Origin: Posidonia oceanica
Lineage: Eukaryota > Streptophyta > Magnoliopsida > Alismatales > Posidoniaceae
DNA: 64,000 bases
Reading direction: 5' to 3'
Assembly (NCBI GenBank): GCA_037176725.1
Contig: JAZBRS010000049.1
Location: 37,688,001-37,752,000, forward strand
Shown: positions 12,463-23,955 of the stretch, piece after piece
Layout of the letters: each line of letters begins with the position of its first letter
Position numbering within the stretch: position 1 is the first letter of the stretch
The notes under the pieces: model-generated
Databases searched by the model: none
What the model was told of the DNA's origin: nothing
Seen by the model: the letters and a program-made list of their open reading frames with translations, nothing else
Translations under genes and position numbers: made by a program

Positions 12463-13186
12463 GAAGTCCTGTGTACATATAGACCTGCCTACATATTCAA
12501 AGAACTTTAAGAATATGTGAATCAATAGTATCTTTCAATATAAACTAACATATTCATATACTAAACATGGGAAAATAATTTATTGTACTTTTCAAGGAAG
12601 ATAATATCTATTTTTGTCCATTTGAATGTAACCATAAGGTAAATATTTAAATTATGTATAATAATGCTTGAATACAACACGTATTTTTATTTAACGAATA
12701 ATTTGTATCTATCCAAAATCGTTAAAATTACTTAAGAATTTATTTGTCATACATTCAAAATAACTTATTTAATTAGTTGTATACACATATGGTTTTAATA
12801 ATTGCTTGGAACTAAGTATATAAGCTTTACAAAGAACGTCAATGTAATAAAGAATTATGATAGCTTTTTTTCCGTGCGAACACCAAAATACACTATTCTT
12901 GTTGTGATAGTTCTATTCTCAGTAACCTTAACATGTTAATAAGATTCATATTGTATACCCCACGTTAGATACAAGATACAACCAACAGTTTCCAGTTTTA
13001 CGCTTCAATATTTTCTTGAGTGTGTCTGTGGTATCCTTGAGGATACCAAAAAATTTGATGGGTACCAAAAAGATTTAATCATAGCCTTTCATTGAAATAT
13101 ATGGATGATAAGATTTAGAGTTGCAAATAAGCAATTATAACTATCAATAGATAGTTACAATTTTGTAAGACAAGACTGTAGGTATC

Positions 13187-15620
13187 TGTAGACACCCCGT
13201 TTTGACGATTGGACGTCAACAGATTCCTCTGGAGGCTTGCTCGGATCATGGTCTGGCGGACCTGACCCCAAACCGACACTTAAACTCTCAAACCTGCCTA
13301 AACCTACCAAAGCCCACCTAACCCTAGGCCCAAAACAACTTCAAACCAACCTAAGAGAAAATCCCATAAAAATACCTCAAAAACCTCTCTGGAGAGTTGG
13401 ACGCTGCCCGAGCCAGCGTCCAACGTTGAACACACCCAGGCAAGCGTCCAACACACCGAGACAAAAACCAGTGTGCGAACGACTGCCGTTTGACTTCTGT
13501 GGCCACTGACAGCTTCCGACGATCTTCCCTCCATGCCTCCACACCTTGCCGAGACCTCCCCACCATGCCCTGCCACCTGGACACCCCTACAGGCTTGACC
13601 AAACAAAACCAAAAGCTCAATGAACCCATTCACAACAACAACAATCATCAGACGGAATCTAGAGAGAATTAAGAGCACACCAGAGCCTCCTAGCCTCTCT
13701 TGTGCGATCCAGAGCGTTCTCCAGAGCGAACCAGAGTTTCCCGCACATTCCCCCCGGCCTCCAGACCACTCTTCAGGCTCGTTAACCACTTGCCAGCCGC
13801 CGACTTCGACCGGCCGGATACATCCATGCCGCAACATCTCCGGCGCGCATTACAAGTAGACACCTCCTCCTCCTTAGGTCCTCACTCCTCCCTCGCCCTC
13901 TCAAAGCTCCACAGTCGGGCTTCGTGGCTTTCTAGCCGCTCCGGTGGCCGGAAAAGCCATGGATTCCGGCGACAAGAGGGAGGAGGCGGGAAGACCGAAC
14001 CAGTTGACTATTTCTTGCGTTAAATGCATGTTTGTGATCGTTATTGCATGCTCTTGCTTATTAACTAGCTAATTTTAGATTTTCAATCAATTTAATTGCC
14101 TGTGCATGATTTGAAGCATCCCGACGTGTTGGACGCTGGATCTGGTGCGTCTAACGTAGGACGTTACCATTCCCAGCGTCCAATGCCTCTGTTGCTCATT
14201 TGTGCTTCCTCTCTTTTGCAAGTAGATTAAAATGTTTGTTGAGGTCTGAATCATTGTGCACACACGTCTCGCACATGCATCCACTTATGTTGTAATCTCA
14301 TGTTTCATTTCTTTTAAAATACATGTCAACTCTAGTGCATTTCTGTTTGAACTTGGTTCAGGGTGTTGGACGCAGGATATGGAGTGTCCAACGTAGGATG
14401 CTGCCAATCCCAGCGTCCAACGACTCTGTTCCCTTTTAGTTCGTTATTCTCTCATAATGTGATCATTTGTTTCCTGGCCATATTACTCTAAGCATGCATC
14501 AACACACACATATCTGTATTATGCCTTGGATCTAGTACTTTAGTTCTCCTAATCGCATTTTATTTCAAACGCTCTTTCTGTCTTAATCTAGCTTGGCTCG
14601 TTGGACGCTGGATATCCTACGTCCAACATTGGACGCAGGATGCTAGGTGTATAACGTTGCTATTCGATGTTTGATTTACTGTTGATCCTTGATGTTTTGA
14701 TTCTCTACATTTTAGCTTCTTGTTTGTTCATGTAGCATGATCTATGTTTCCTCAGTTGCTACATGACATTAAAATCATTATTTATCAGTGTTTGCTAGCA
14801 TATTTTCAAAACCAGACTTCAGGTGTTGGATGCTGAAGATCCCAGCATCCAACGTTGGACGCTGGTGATCCCAGCGTCCAACGCTTTAATCTGTTACATC
14901 CTATTTTCAAGCATGATTTCTTGATTCGAACATCGTTTCCCGTACTTTGTCGCTCTCGATACATGCCTTGACACCCATGCATAGTCGTCGAACCCCTATT
15001 TCCTGTTTTACGCCTTGCATCGCCTGCTTTCCTGTGGTTTTTCGCCTCGGACTTGTTTTCCATCGCATGTCGCTATTCGCATTGTATGGTTTTCTTCGGC
15101 GTTTTGATTTCTCGCCTACATTGCATTTAGGACAGTGATGCTTACTGTCTGGAGTTCTTACAAACCAGGGTTCGTCCGGTTCGAAACACTGGCTACGCTG
15201 CTGAGCACATAGACTGCACGTTTAATTCCCATACACGGCACTTAGGCATTTTGAGCAAGTAAAGTATTTATAGAATGGCATAGCATCCCTTGCCCCCTGG
15301 ACGTACAGTTATAGGCAAGCATTATCGACAATCCTGCAAATGCGAGCGAGTTTAGCCTTGAAAGACCGATTTCTCGGGCGTGTCGGGGGTGCCTAATACA
15401 TTCCCCACGCGTAACAGGAATCCTTACCTTTTCTCTGGCCCACAGTGACCATTTTGCCCTTGTCCTTAGCACGAGTCAATCATTTTACATAGCATTGCAT
15501 TCATTTGCATGTTTTCTTGCATTTCCTCTGGTTTTCCTCGTCTCTCGATTGAATAGACTAGGTGGCGACTCCATTTTGCTTTATCTTCTATTTCCCTCTT
15601 TGCCGTTCCTCTGTGAAGAC
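13187..15620 (+). mobile_element. 5' LTR of element A, with paired-palindrome array
   Basis: About 2.4 kb. It contains clusters of paired TTGGACGC...GCGTCCAA palindromes at about 13397-13456, 14127-14187, 14362-14422, 14600-14657 and 14824-14884. It also holds the block conserved in LTRs B, C and D (15130-15215 and 15355-15445) and the 9-mer TGGCGACTC near 15563. The usual LTR end and primer-binding site are missing: after about 15620 the sequence jumps to leader DNA equivalent to about 46018 in element C. The end is therefore not exact. Confidence 0.75.
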
Positions 15621-16577
15621 CTCTCTCTTTCGGGCCCTCGCCGGTCCAGATCTCCGGTCACTATCATGTCCACAACACCAACACATACCATGTGTATGCC
15701 TTTTGTGATGATGTGTGTTGTTTGCTTGCCATGTTTGGATGTTTTCTTCCCCTTTTGCATTAGGCCTAAGGACAACTAGAGACTGGTTGCTTCCTCCCAT
15801 TGACAAATTAAAAATAGCGAGTAAAAATCAAATCTAGAAGCAACTAGAGACATTAACACACTTTCATCTCCTTTTGAGTTAATAAAACATGCAAGATAAA
15901 AAACTTTAATCATTTGCATAAATCATCATATAGGGCATACATCTTCTCATCTCTGAGTCCACCTACCAGTTTGAGAATGACAGTCCCGGTCTTTTCCCTC
16001 ATTTGCTTTGGCGTAGGGTGAATTGGTCGGTCTGTCCCCCCTTGTCTGGGGTCGTGTCAGTGTTAGTAGAGGGTACAGTCTTTGCTTTGGCAAGGGCCGA
16101 GGCTCCTAACACACCACCCGTTGTTTGCCTGAGCTATGGGCAGGATTAAACGGGGACCTTACTTTCTGTCTGAGTCGGTGACCCGTACACCTGTGGAGTC
16201 CGAAGTAGACAACCTACTAGGACACACTAGATTGGTGAGAGAAAGCATGCTATAGAGCATACATTTGCATGAGTGCATTCATGCCACCATTAAAGCATTT
16301 GCATTTTCCTTCAGGTTTTAATGCCTATTTGCCTTGTTTGTCGCGCAGGTCAGTGAGCGAGTTCCCCAGCCGAAGCTTGGGCACTTCCTTTCACTGACGC
16401 CCCTGTCGTGACATTTGTTCTCGACCCTCCTCTTCCGAGCTACTCGTATTTGCGATGATAGCTCCCCGTAGGTGTCGTCCTCCTCTTTCTCGCTGCAACC
16501 CCGTCCTTACCCGCTCGCGATCAGCCGTGGCCTAGCGTGCCAGCGGGTCTCATACTTCTGTTGCACTAGAGGAGTTT
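15621..16577 (+). other. Untranslated leader of element A
   Basis: Matches the leader of element C at about 46018-46690, including CGGTCTGTCCCCCCTTGTC (here near 16029) and a GGTGAGAGA motif. No gene recognised. Confidence 0.6.
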
Positions 16578-18560
16578 TTGACTTCGGTCCCTCTTACTGC
16601 TGCAGCTTCCCCTTCTTTCCATGCATTCCGTTTCTGGGTGCATGATGACCCTCTGTATACCACGGAGGAACCGCGGGTCATAGTCAGTCTAGAGCCCATC
16701 ACCGATTCTGTCGCGGTGACCGCCACTCGAGCTCTGGATACCCCTCCTTTTGTCCCTTCTTTGGGCTTTCCTGTTTCAGGAACTTAGCCGGTTGCGGCTA
16801 CTTCTGTTGTAGGGTTTGTCCCTCTGAGTTCTTTTTCTCTCGTGCCCCCTTCAACAACTATCCCTTTACGTCCCGGCTCGTTAGTCGATGAGTCCTCTGC
16901 CATGCGAGCGCAACATCTGTGGGATATGACCCAGGGGTTGCAAGGCATGGCCTTTTCTTCTGGTTCTTCTCCCTCTCTTTCTCATCCTCTGACCCCTGAG
17001 ATTCTGGTGCAGTCCTTTGTAGTTTTGCAGGCTCACCATGCTGCATTTCCGCCCTTATCATTGCCCTAGCCCTTCACAGCTTCGGCCTCCTGCACTTACA
17101 CAGTACTTTGCACTACATGCAACTCCATCACCTGGTGGCTAGTCCTCTGGATTGGCGCGAGCGCAGCACCCCTCAGGCCCGTTGCTCGACACTGTGCCGA
17201 TGCCACAGCTGCTGCTCCCCCACACTGCACCTTACACAGCACAACATGCCTTTTACTCATCCCCTTTGCATCAGAATTTTCAGGCTCCGGCATACATATC
17301 ACAGCACTTTACACCCTCGCACGGGTATGCTGGCCCTCACGTTACGACACTAGGTGGTGTGACGGTGGATCCGGTGGAGCGCTTTCGCGCGACCCATACA
17401 GCATACGTGGCACCTGCCTTAGCTGCACCAATCTCGACGGCAGCAACTTCAGAAGCCCTCCTTACCAGGATGGGTGATCTAGAGAGAGCATTTCGTCAAG
17501 TGCAAGGCACGGACCGTCAGTCCTACCAATTCCGGGACCTTTGCTACTTTCTAGAGGCGATACTCCCTGAGAACTTCCGCATCCTGGAATTTGAAAAATA
17601 TAATGGTAGAGGCTGTCCCATTGTTCACCTGAAGGTGTACTGCAGCGACCTCGTCCAGCTCCAGCATGACGATAGGTTGCTGATTCGTTTATTCCAGAAA
17701 AGTTTGACGGGCCCTGCTCTTAAGTAGTTCATTTCACTTGACATGGCTACTGTCAAGACTTGGGGCGACCTTTCTCGAGCGTTCATGGAACAATATTTCT
17801 TCAACCTTGACTTGATCCCTAAGCGCGAGGATCTTGTCGCTCTTAAGCAAAAGCCCCACGAATCATTCGGAGAGTATGTCGGTCGCTGGCGTACCTTGGC
17901 CTCTAGGTCAAAGATAAACCCTCAGAGGAGGAGTCTATTGAGATCATCACCAGGGGAGCGCAACCAGCGACTGGGGGACTGCTTAGCATTCAGCCTGTCC
18001 TTAGTCTTGCATCGCTGATCTGGGCTGGCGCTCGCGTGGAGAGATCGCTACGAAGTGGAAACTTCCTTGCACTCACTGAATACGCGAAGCAGGCTATCAC
18101 CTCCAACAATAGCAGCAACAAAGGCAACAACGACTCCAACGCCCGCTACCACAAGAAGCCGATCGTCGCTTGCATCGATTCTCCTGCAGAGCCTGCCTTC
18201 GCAGCCAGCCAGCCTGGTTCACCTTAGCCTACATCTGCACTTAGTTTTCCATACACTACACACACTGCCACCGTCGAGCCAGTACATCACGTCGCACCAG
18301 CCCGGCAAGGACGACAACCAAGGGAAAGGTGACCCTGCTGCAAGGAAAGCGAGTTCACTCCCTTAGCTAAATCGCTAACCACCATCTTGCCCTAAGTTGC
18401 GTCACTCGTGGAGCTTCCGGAGATTCATCCACCACCGGATCCTCTTTCGTCGTGGTACAGGATGAACCTGTTTTGCAAGTTTCATCGAGCCAACGGACAC
18501 TCGACGAACAAATGCTTTACCCTCCGGAATGCCGTCTAGGATTTGATTGACATGGGGTCA
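16578..18560 (+). pseudogene. Decayed gag of element A
   Basis: The capsid-like core lies around 17480-17930 in pieces: GDLERAFRQVQG, LEFEKYNGRGCPIVHLKVY, LFQKSLTGPALK, then an in-frame TAG at about 17725 where element C has TGG (Trp), then DMATVKTWGDLSRAFMEQY and FGEYVGRWRTLASR. This is the retrotransposon gag domain pattern. A zinc-knuckle-like stretch (CKFHRANGHSTNKC) is near 18470-18520. Several frame changes and stops mean it is not functional. Gag would form the particle that packages element RNA in the cytoplasm. Confidence 0.8.
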
Positions 18561-19258
18561 TTGTCATCAACACACAGGAGGCAGCACACACATCTGCACC
18601 TGCACACCCTAGCATAGCCAGCCTTTCCTCGCTTGAGCTTTCAAGCTCCGAGGATTCTCGGACCTCAGGGGTCTATCTTCTTGCTCCCGTCCTTGTTGAT
18701 TACAGCTCTTCCTCGATGGATCCCTCTGATCTTACCGATTTGATCACTTCCCCAGCCTTTCCCAAGCCTTTTCCGCAGCGGGGCCTGGCTTAGAGAGCTC
18801 GCCTGTCTGCTGAGCATCGGCCCGAGTCTGTAAGCACAAACACCCTGGATCCCAACAAGAGATATAGTTCAGCAACATCACAGGCAGAAGCAGTTTCAAT
18901 GACCACAGCAATATTGCCAGAGCAATCAATAGTAGCAAGCAGCTGACAATGGGGACCACAAGTATATCCTTTTTGCCTGTTTTCTTATTGCTTTCCTTTC
19001 AAAAAATTGAAAAATACAAAAAAATCAAAAAGCAAAAGCACAAAAAAAATAAGAAAACCTAAAAACAGTAAAAACATCTTGCATTCCAATCATGGGTCCG
19101 ATGAGGAAAATCGGAAAAGTAAACCTGCTGGAAGGAGAGAGTCATCCGTTCTCAACCGACACTACCAAGATAACCAGGTAAGTGAGAGAGTCACCATTCA
19201 TCGAGAATGGGACGAAGTGTCTAAACTCCGTACGAAGCCTGCACCTCCTAGAGGGAGA
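18561..19258 (+). other. Non-coding tail of truncated element A
   Basis: A-rich DNA with no recognised domain. It resembles in style the post-gag region of element C (about 49280-50700), but the similarity is weak by eye. The ORF at 19007-19366 runs across the junction into WRKY-unit flank and is not a gene. Confidence 0.45.
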
Positions 19259-20232
19259 AGAAAAGATATATTTCTTCTTCTTCGGTACCATCTCCATCAA
19301 GAAAAAAAATATCATGTGCTGGTATATTTAGGTTGGCGTCTAATTTCTCTTGTGGACACAATATAAGTTTTTATTTTGAGGTTTTCTGGTACGTTCTCTT
19401 ATGAACACAGTACCTTGTTCTTTTTTCTTCGTTTCCGTCATTTGTTTTTCATTTCGGTTTCATATCTTTATGTTTTGTATTTTTTCGTTTTTTTCTGTTA
19501 GTTTTTCAAGAAAAAAATTCAGTTTCCTATTCATTTTCTCGTTCCCTAGTAATTTTTAGCTTCTTTGAAAATTTTCCCGCAAAGTCACTGTTCATGGGTC
19601 AATAATCACACAACATCACTTTACGCTCTTGCACGTGCTACAGTTATGAACCATGGTGAAAAGTTAGGTCTTTTAATTCATCCGTCGTGGTACTCAGCCG
19701 CGTGCATTGGTCGGCCATTAAATGAAGGCATTCATGTGAAATAAAATGCTAAATTCAGAATTGTTCTCAGCCCATGGAATAAACATGCCGTTATCAACTA
19801 GCATATTCAAATATGGATATTAAACACAAAATTAATTAACGATTAGTAAAGGTGGTCAATCTATATATAATCTTAAGTTCGATCCTTACTTTTTATTTCA
19901 ACACTCCTCATTTTTGACTTTTTAATTAGGTTCAATAAGTGTGTTTCTTAGACTAAGTGAATCCTTGAATATATAGGGACTTGGGTCCAGATGTGTTTCC
20001 TTCTAACATATCATATAGAAATATTGACATCCAACTTGAAAACAATTTACATATATATTACCGTAAGTTTATTTCAACACAATCCATGTATGTTTCCCTT
20101 CTAAACCTTATTCTACTAAATAATTGGCAAAGAGGGAAAACTAATGATTTTATACTTACATCCCTATAAATATACAGATAGGCATATTCTCTAATCACAT
20201 ATTTACACTATCTTATGAACACATATTAGCAA
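19259..20232 (+). other. Downstream flank of unit 2 / spacer to unit 3
   Basis: 19259-19370 and 20060-20232 match 7583-7680 and 7690-7870 in the unit 1-unit 2 spacer. The intervening 19371-20059 (about 690 bp) is absent there. It is AT-rich, has no ORF or clear transposon ends, and is either an insertion here or a deletion elsewhere. Confidence 0.6.
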
Positions 20233-20512
20233 ACCATATAACATGTATCAATAGCAAGTCTTCTACAGTAATATAAAATTACAGTATGAATAAGGATGTA
20301 AATTTAGATAAGAATGTTTAGAAGAACATTAAGTAAGAAAAACCAATTATTTATTAACGTGCCGACGACCCATGGATTTCTTCATTCTGTTTATCTTTTG
20401 ATCTTGTCGATCTCACTTATTCACAGCCAACCAGGAAGCCAGGATAATTTCAACAAAGACCTACATCCTTCTGTCCCATTACACACTCCTCTCCGACAAA
20501 ACTCGTCTCTCC

Positions 20513-20561
<49 letters not shown>

Positions 20562-20579
20562 ACACACACACACAGGAAA
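20233..20579 (+). promoter_or_regulatory. Upstream region and CT-rich leader of WRKY unit 3
   Basis: Homologous to the other leaders but with more substitutions. It has the longest CT tract (about 20516-20560, roughly 22 repeats). Confidence 0.6.
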
Positions 20580-20959
20580 ATGGAAAATGATCTTGCTCTA
20601 TTCCCTCTAGCTTCTTCATCTTACCAGGCCTCTCATATCCAAGCACCCATCTTAACATCAACCACGATGCTTGCAGAAGATTTTCATAAGACTCATGGGA
20701 ACCTGAACTACTGGGGACCTATGAAGGAAGAGAACCTGAATTCTGCTCCTAGCAGCTCAAATCTCAACCGTGTATCGCAGGCTGGAACCTCTTCCGTGTT
20801 AGACGGTGTGGGGAATAGCTCAGGAAAGAGGAAGCTAGTGAAGAAGGATAGGAAGCCAAGATTCGCTTTTCAGACAAGAAGCCAAGTTGATATACTTGAT
20901 GATGGGTATCGTTGGAGAAAATATGGACAGAAGGCTGTGAAGAACAACAGGTTCCCAAG
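20580..20959 (+). CDS. WRKY75-like group IIc transcription factor, unit 3, exon 1
   Basis: Same architecture as unit 1: WRKYGQK at residues 112-118 and a phase-2 donor after CCAAG. It is the most diverged exon 1 of the four, mainly in the linker before the domain (NSSGKRKLVKKDRKPRFAF versus NCSESRKVGKKVKKPRFAF) and with VDILDDGY in place of VDVLDDGY. Joined to 27416-27593 it gives an intact 185-residue protein. The changes keep the basic, probable nuclear-targeting stretch. Confidence 0.92.
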
Positions 20960-21634
20960 GTGAAGTTCTTTTTTTTGAATTTTTCCTTTCGAAACTATAT
21001 ATTACCACAGTTAAGCTATACTGATGGGTGGTGCATAGATAATAGATGTCGTCCATTATGCCGTCGTTTCACCATGACTTATTTGGCAAAATTACAAGAC
21101 ACCGATTAAAAATCTCATAGGTGTGCTTATATATAAAACTTGTTGAACATGGTAGAAGTCATATAGTGCAATTTTTTAGTAATTAGCTTCCCTGTCAAAT
21201 GGAGATAGCTTTTCCTAGTGGACCTTCAGTTACCTTAATCAGACTTCTTCTTCATCTTCTTCTAAAATTCTTACCTTCGAGAAATTCATCTACATAAATA
21301 AGCCACACTATTTTGAAGGATCGATGTATTTATACATGTAGCCAGATGCCAAAAATCAGAGTATATTATCGTTTTCATCTTGATCCTTCCTTCCATTCTT
21401 CGTGTAGCTTTAATAGGTCACATTCACTGTATTATCATTTTGCATGCAATGCAAAGAAACAAATTATGAATGTACAGTAACTTGTTATATATATCTGAAA
21501 TTTATCGAGAGAGCTAAAAGGATATGGCATAATACATGAGGATAGACTTGGTAATGCAAGCATGCCTGTCAAGTTGATGAATACTCTATTGGTGTTGGAG
21601 TTGGTAAAGTTATGCAGCAAAGAATAATTTCACA

Positions 21635-23323
21635 TGTTTCAAGTATATTATCTCTTACTTATACTAAAGCATTTCATACAAAAATACTCATACCTGTATT
21701 TTGTTTTCTCTTGTAACCATTAGAGATTCCAATCTATCTTTTTCTCAGTCCAACCTTAATTACTGCCATTACGCAGTCTTGTAAAGAATACTCGGCTTTA
21801 TAAGAATTTCTCCAATATATACACAATAAAGCATCTTAATGGGTGACATCTCGAGGAATCTCTTCTTCTTCTCTTTTCTTGCTTTCACATGGTATCAGAG
21901 CAATTGACCCCTTTCTACCAAATCATGTATGCCACCTCCATGGATCTAATCTCTACGGCCTCAAACAAGCCCCATGGGCTTGGTTCTACCGCCTCAACAC
22001 CTATTTGTATTCTCTGGGCTTCACATTGATCCACCACGATGGATGCTCTCTCTTCATCGTGAAGTCTAATGCTACCACACTCTACATTTTTATGTATGTT
22101 GATGATCTTATCATCACTGGCAACAATACAACCACTGTTGAGTCAATCATCACTTAATTCTATCAACACTGAATTTACGGTCAAGGAACTTGGCCGTCTC
22201 CATTACTTTCTTGGGGTTGAGGTCTTGCACTCCACCAATGGGCAACTTCTATGTCAACAACGATATATCGTCGATCATCTATAGTGCACCAACGTGGCCG
22301 ATGTTAAGCCGGTTTCTACCCCACTTACTGCTTTTGCCAAGCTCACTTCGGTTGGCACTCTGTTCACTAACACAACTCTATATTGGCAAGTGGTTGATGA
22401 TCTACAATACATCACCCTCACTCAACCAGATCATACCTTCGCTGTCAACCACGTTTGTCAGTTTATGTCCTGCTCCCACAATCGACAATTGGAATGCTAT
22501 CAAATGCATACTGTGATTCTTTAAACGCAACATCTCCTGAGGACTCTTCATTGGGCATTCTCCTACGCACTCTCACCATCATGGCATACTCTGATGCTGA
22601 CTGGGCAAGGAGTCCAATGGATCACTGTTCTACTGGGGGTTACTTGTTATTTCTCAACAACAACTTGGTCTCTTGGAGCTCTCACAAACAACGAATGGTT
22701 GCTCACTCCTCCACTGAAGTTGAGTATCGAGAAGTTGCGGATACAACCACGAAAATGATATGGCTTGAATCCCTATTACAAGATTTGGGTGTTCCTTTCT
22801 CTCTAGCACAATTGTGGTGTGACAATATGGGTACTTTCTTTCTCTCGACCGATCCTGTTTTTCACTCATGAACCAAACACATCGCAGTTGATTTTCACTT
22901 CGTTTGTGCATATGTGATTGATAGATGTCTTAAGCTTGGCTTCCTTCCTTCCTCTACCCAACTTGCAAATATTCTCACCAAGCCTCGGCTGCTGACGCCC
23001 TTTGACTCCATATGTGATAAGTTGCAGCTTCATTCCAATGATTCCCCACTTTGAGAGGGCGTATCAAGTATATTGTCTCATACTTATACTAAAGCACTTT
23101 ATACAAAAATACTCATACTTGTATTTTGTCTTCTCTTGTAACCATCATTGTGGAGATTCCATTCTATCTTCTCCTCAGTCCAACCGTGACTGCTGCCATT
23201 ATGCAACCTTGTAAGAACTACTCCAATATATACACAAAAGAGCACCTTAATGGGTCACATCTTGAGGCATCTCCTGTTTTAACAACCTGTTTGAGCATCC
23301 TCTTCTCTTTTCTTGCTTTAACA
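21635..23323 (+). mobile_element. Internally deleted Ty1/copia element in the unit 3 intron
   Basis: Left LTR about 21635-21888 and right LTR about 23062-23323 share a long stretch (CAAGTATATT...TACTCATAC and on). TGGTATCAGAGC at 21890-21901 is the initiator-Met tRNA primer-binding site. TTGAGAGGGCG at 23051-23061 is the polypurine tract. Gag, protease, integrase and the first part of reverse transcriptase are deleted, so it depended on other copies if it ever moved. A clean target duplication could not be seen; unit 2 at about 9305-9335 shows the empty site. Confidence 0.85.
21920..23060 (+). pseudogene. Copia reverse transcriptase / RNase H fragment
   Basis: Starts inside reverse transcriptase with LYGLKQAPWAWFYRLNTYL and reaches the catalytic FMYVDDLIITG near 22090-22130. 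It continues through ELGRLHYFLGVEV and, after frameshifts and stops, RNase H (MAYSDADWARSPMDHCSTGGY, SSTEVEYREVADT, LWCDN). The final ILTKP motif lies near 22975. At least two frameshifts and several stops disrupt it. In an intact element this enzyme copies RNA to DNA in cytoplasmic particles. Confidence 0.88.
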
Positions 23324-23955
23324 ACCTGTTTGAGCATCCATTTCCCATACAAAGATGATTTTCTAGATTAGTTTTAATGGCCTAATCATCTAGGAGAAAG
23401 CTGCTCCACTCCCTAGCAATATTCAGAATTCGTAACGAATATACATACTTATTAATATAAGACAACTTTTCATCTAGATTAAATCAGAGAGCAACACATG
23501 ATTATCAAATACATATATAAGTCTAAATCAAAGGGAATCCCTTTCTAGATCTTAATAGACCATTTAGTTTTGATTTTTCACTCCTTCCAATAGTGTATGT
23601 ACCAAATCATGTACTAAAATAATCAATAACACAATCATATATCAACAACAAATTCTCAATGAAAATAGAATTAAAAATCAACAAACAAATCTCCTAGACC
23701 ATGAGAAGCACAATTGCATTCTCCGAAACCATGTCACAGGCTGACGAGGAAGAAAAAGAACCAAAAGTAACAATATATTCACATGACAAGCACAATTTAT
23801 TGATATGCAGTACCTCAAATTAAGCACTGAAATAATCGATAATAAAATGATTTAGTTGATGGATTTGAGATTGTTTATTTTCCTCTCAATGCTAATGGGT
23901 TTAGCCTTTCATGTTTACATATATGTCTACGCGGATTGGCATTTTCTAGTCTTTT

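Larger units (their letters stand above)
8632..13186 (+). other. Remnant intron of WRKY unit 2
   Basis: Homologous to the introns of units 1 and 3. It contains a solo LTR (9946-11858) and an inverted-repeat element (11941-12462). The part up to about 9840 is the source or twin of 29335-30543 in unit 4. It ends at the left edge of gypsy element A. Confidence 0.8.
13187..19258 (+). mobile_element. Gypsy (Tat/Ogre-like) element A, truncated: 5' LTR and gag only
   Basis: The element begins TGTAGACACCCCGTTTTG after a possible target site GTATC. It has an LTR to about 15620, a leader, and a decayed gag (16578-18560), then about 700 bp of non-coding sequence. No pol, polypurine tract or 3' LTR follows. 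Unit 2 downstream flank resumes near 19259. The likeliest history is insertion into the unit 2 intron, then one deletion removing both the 3' part of the element and the neighbouring exon 2. The right boundary is approximate. Confidence 0.8.

Noticed and set aside
13304..13837. 177-codon minus-strand ORF
   Set aside because: It lies in the GC-rich part of LTR A, overlaps ORFs on the other strand and has no domain.
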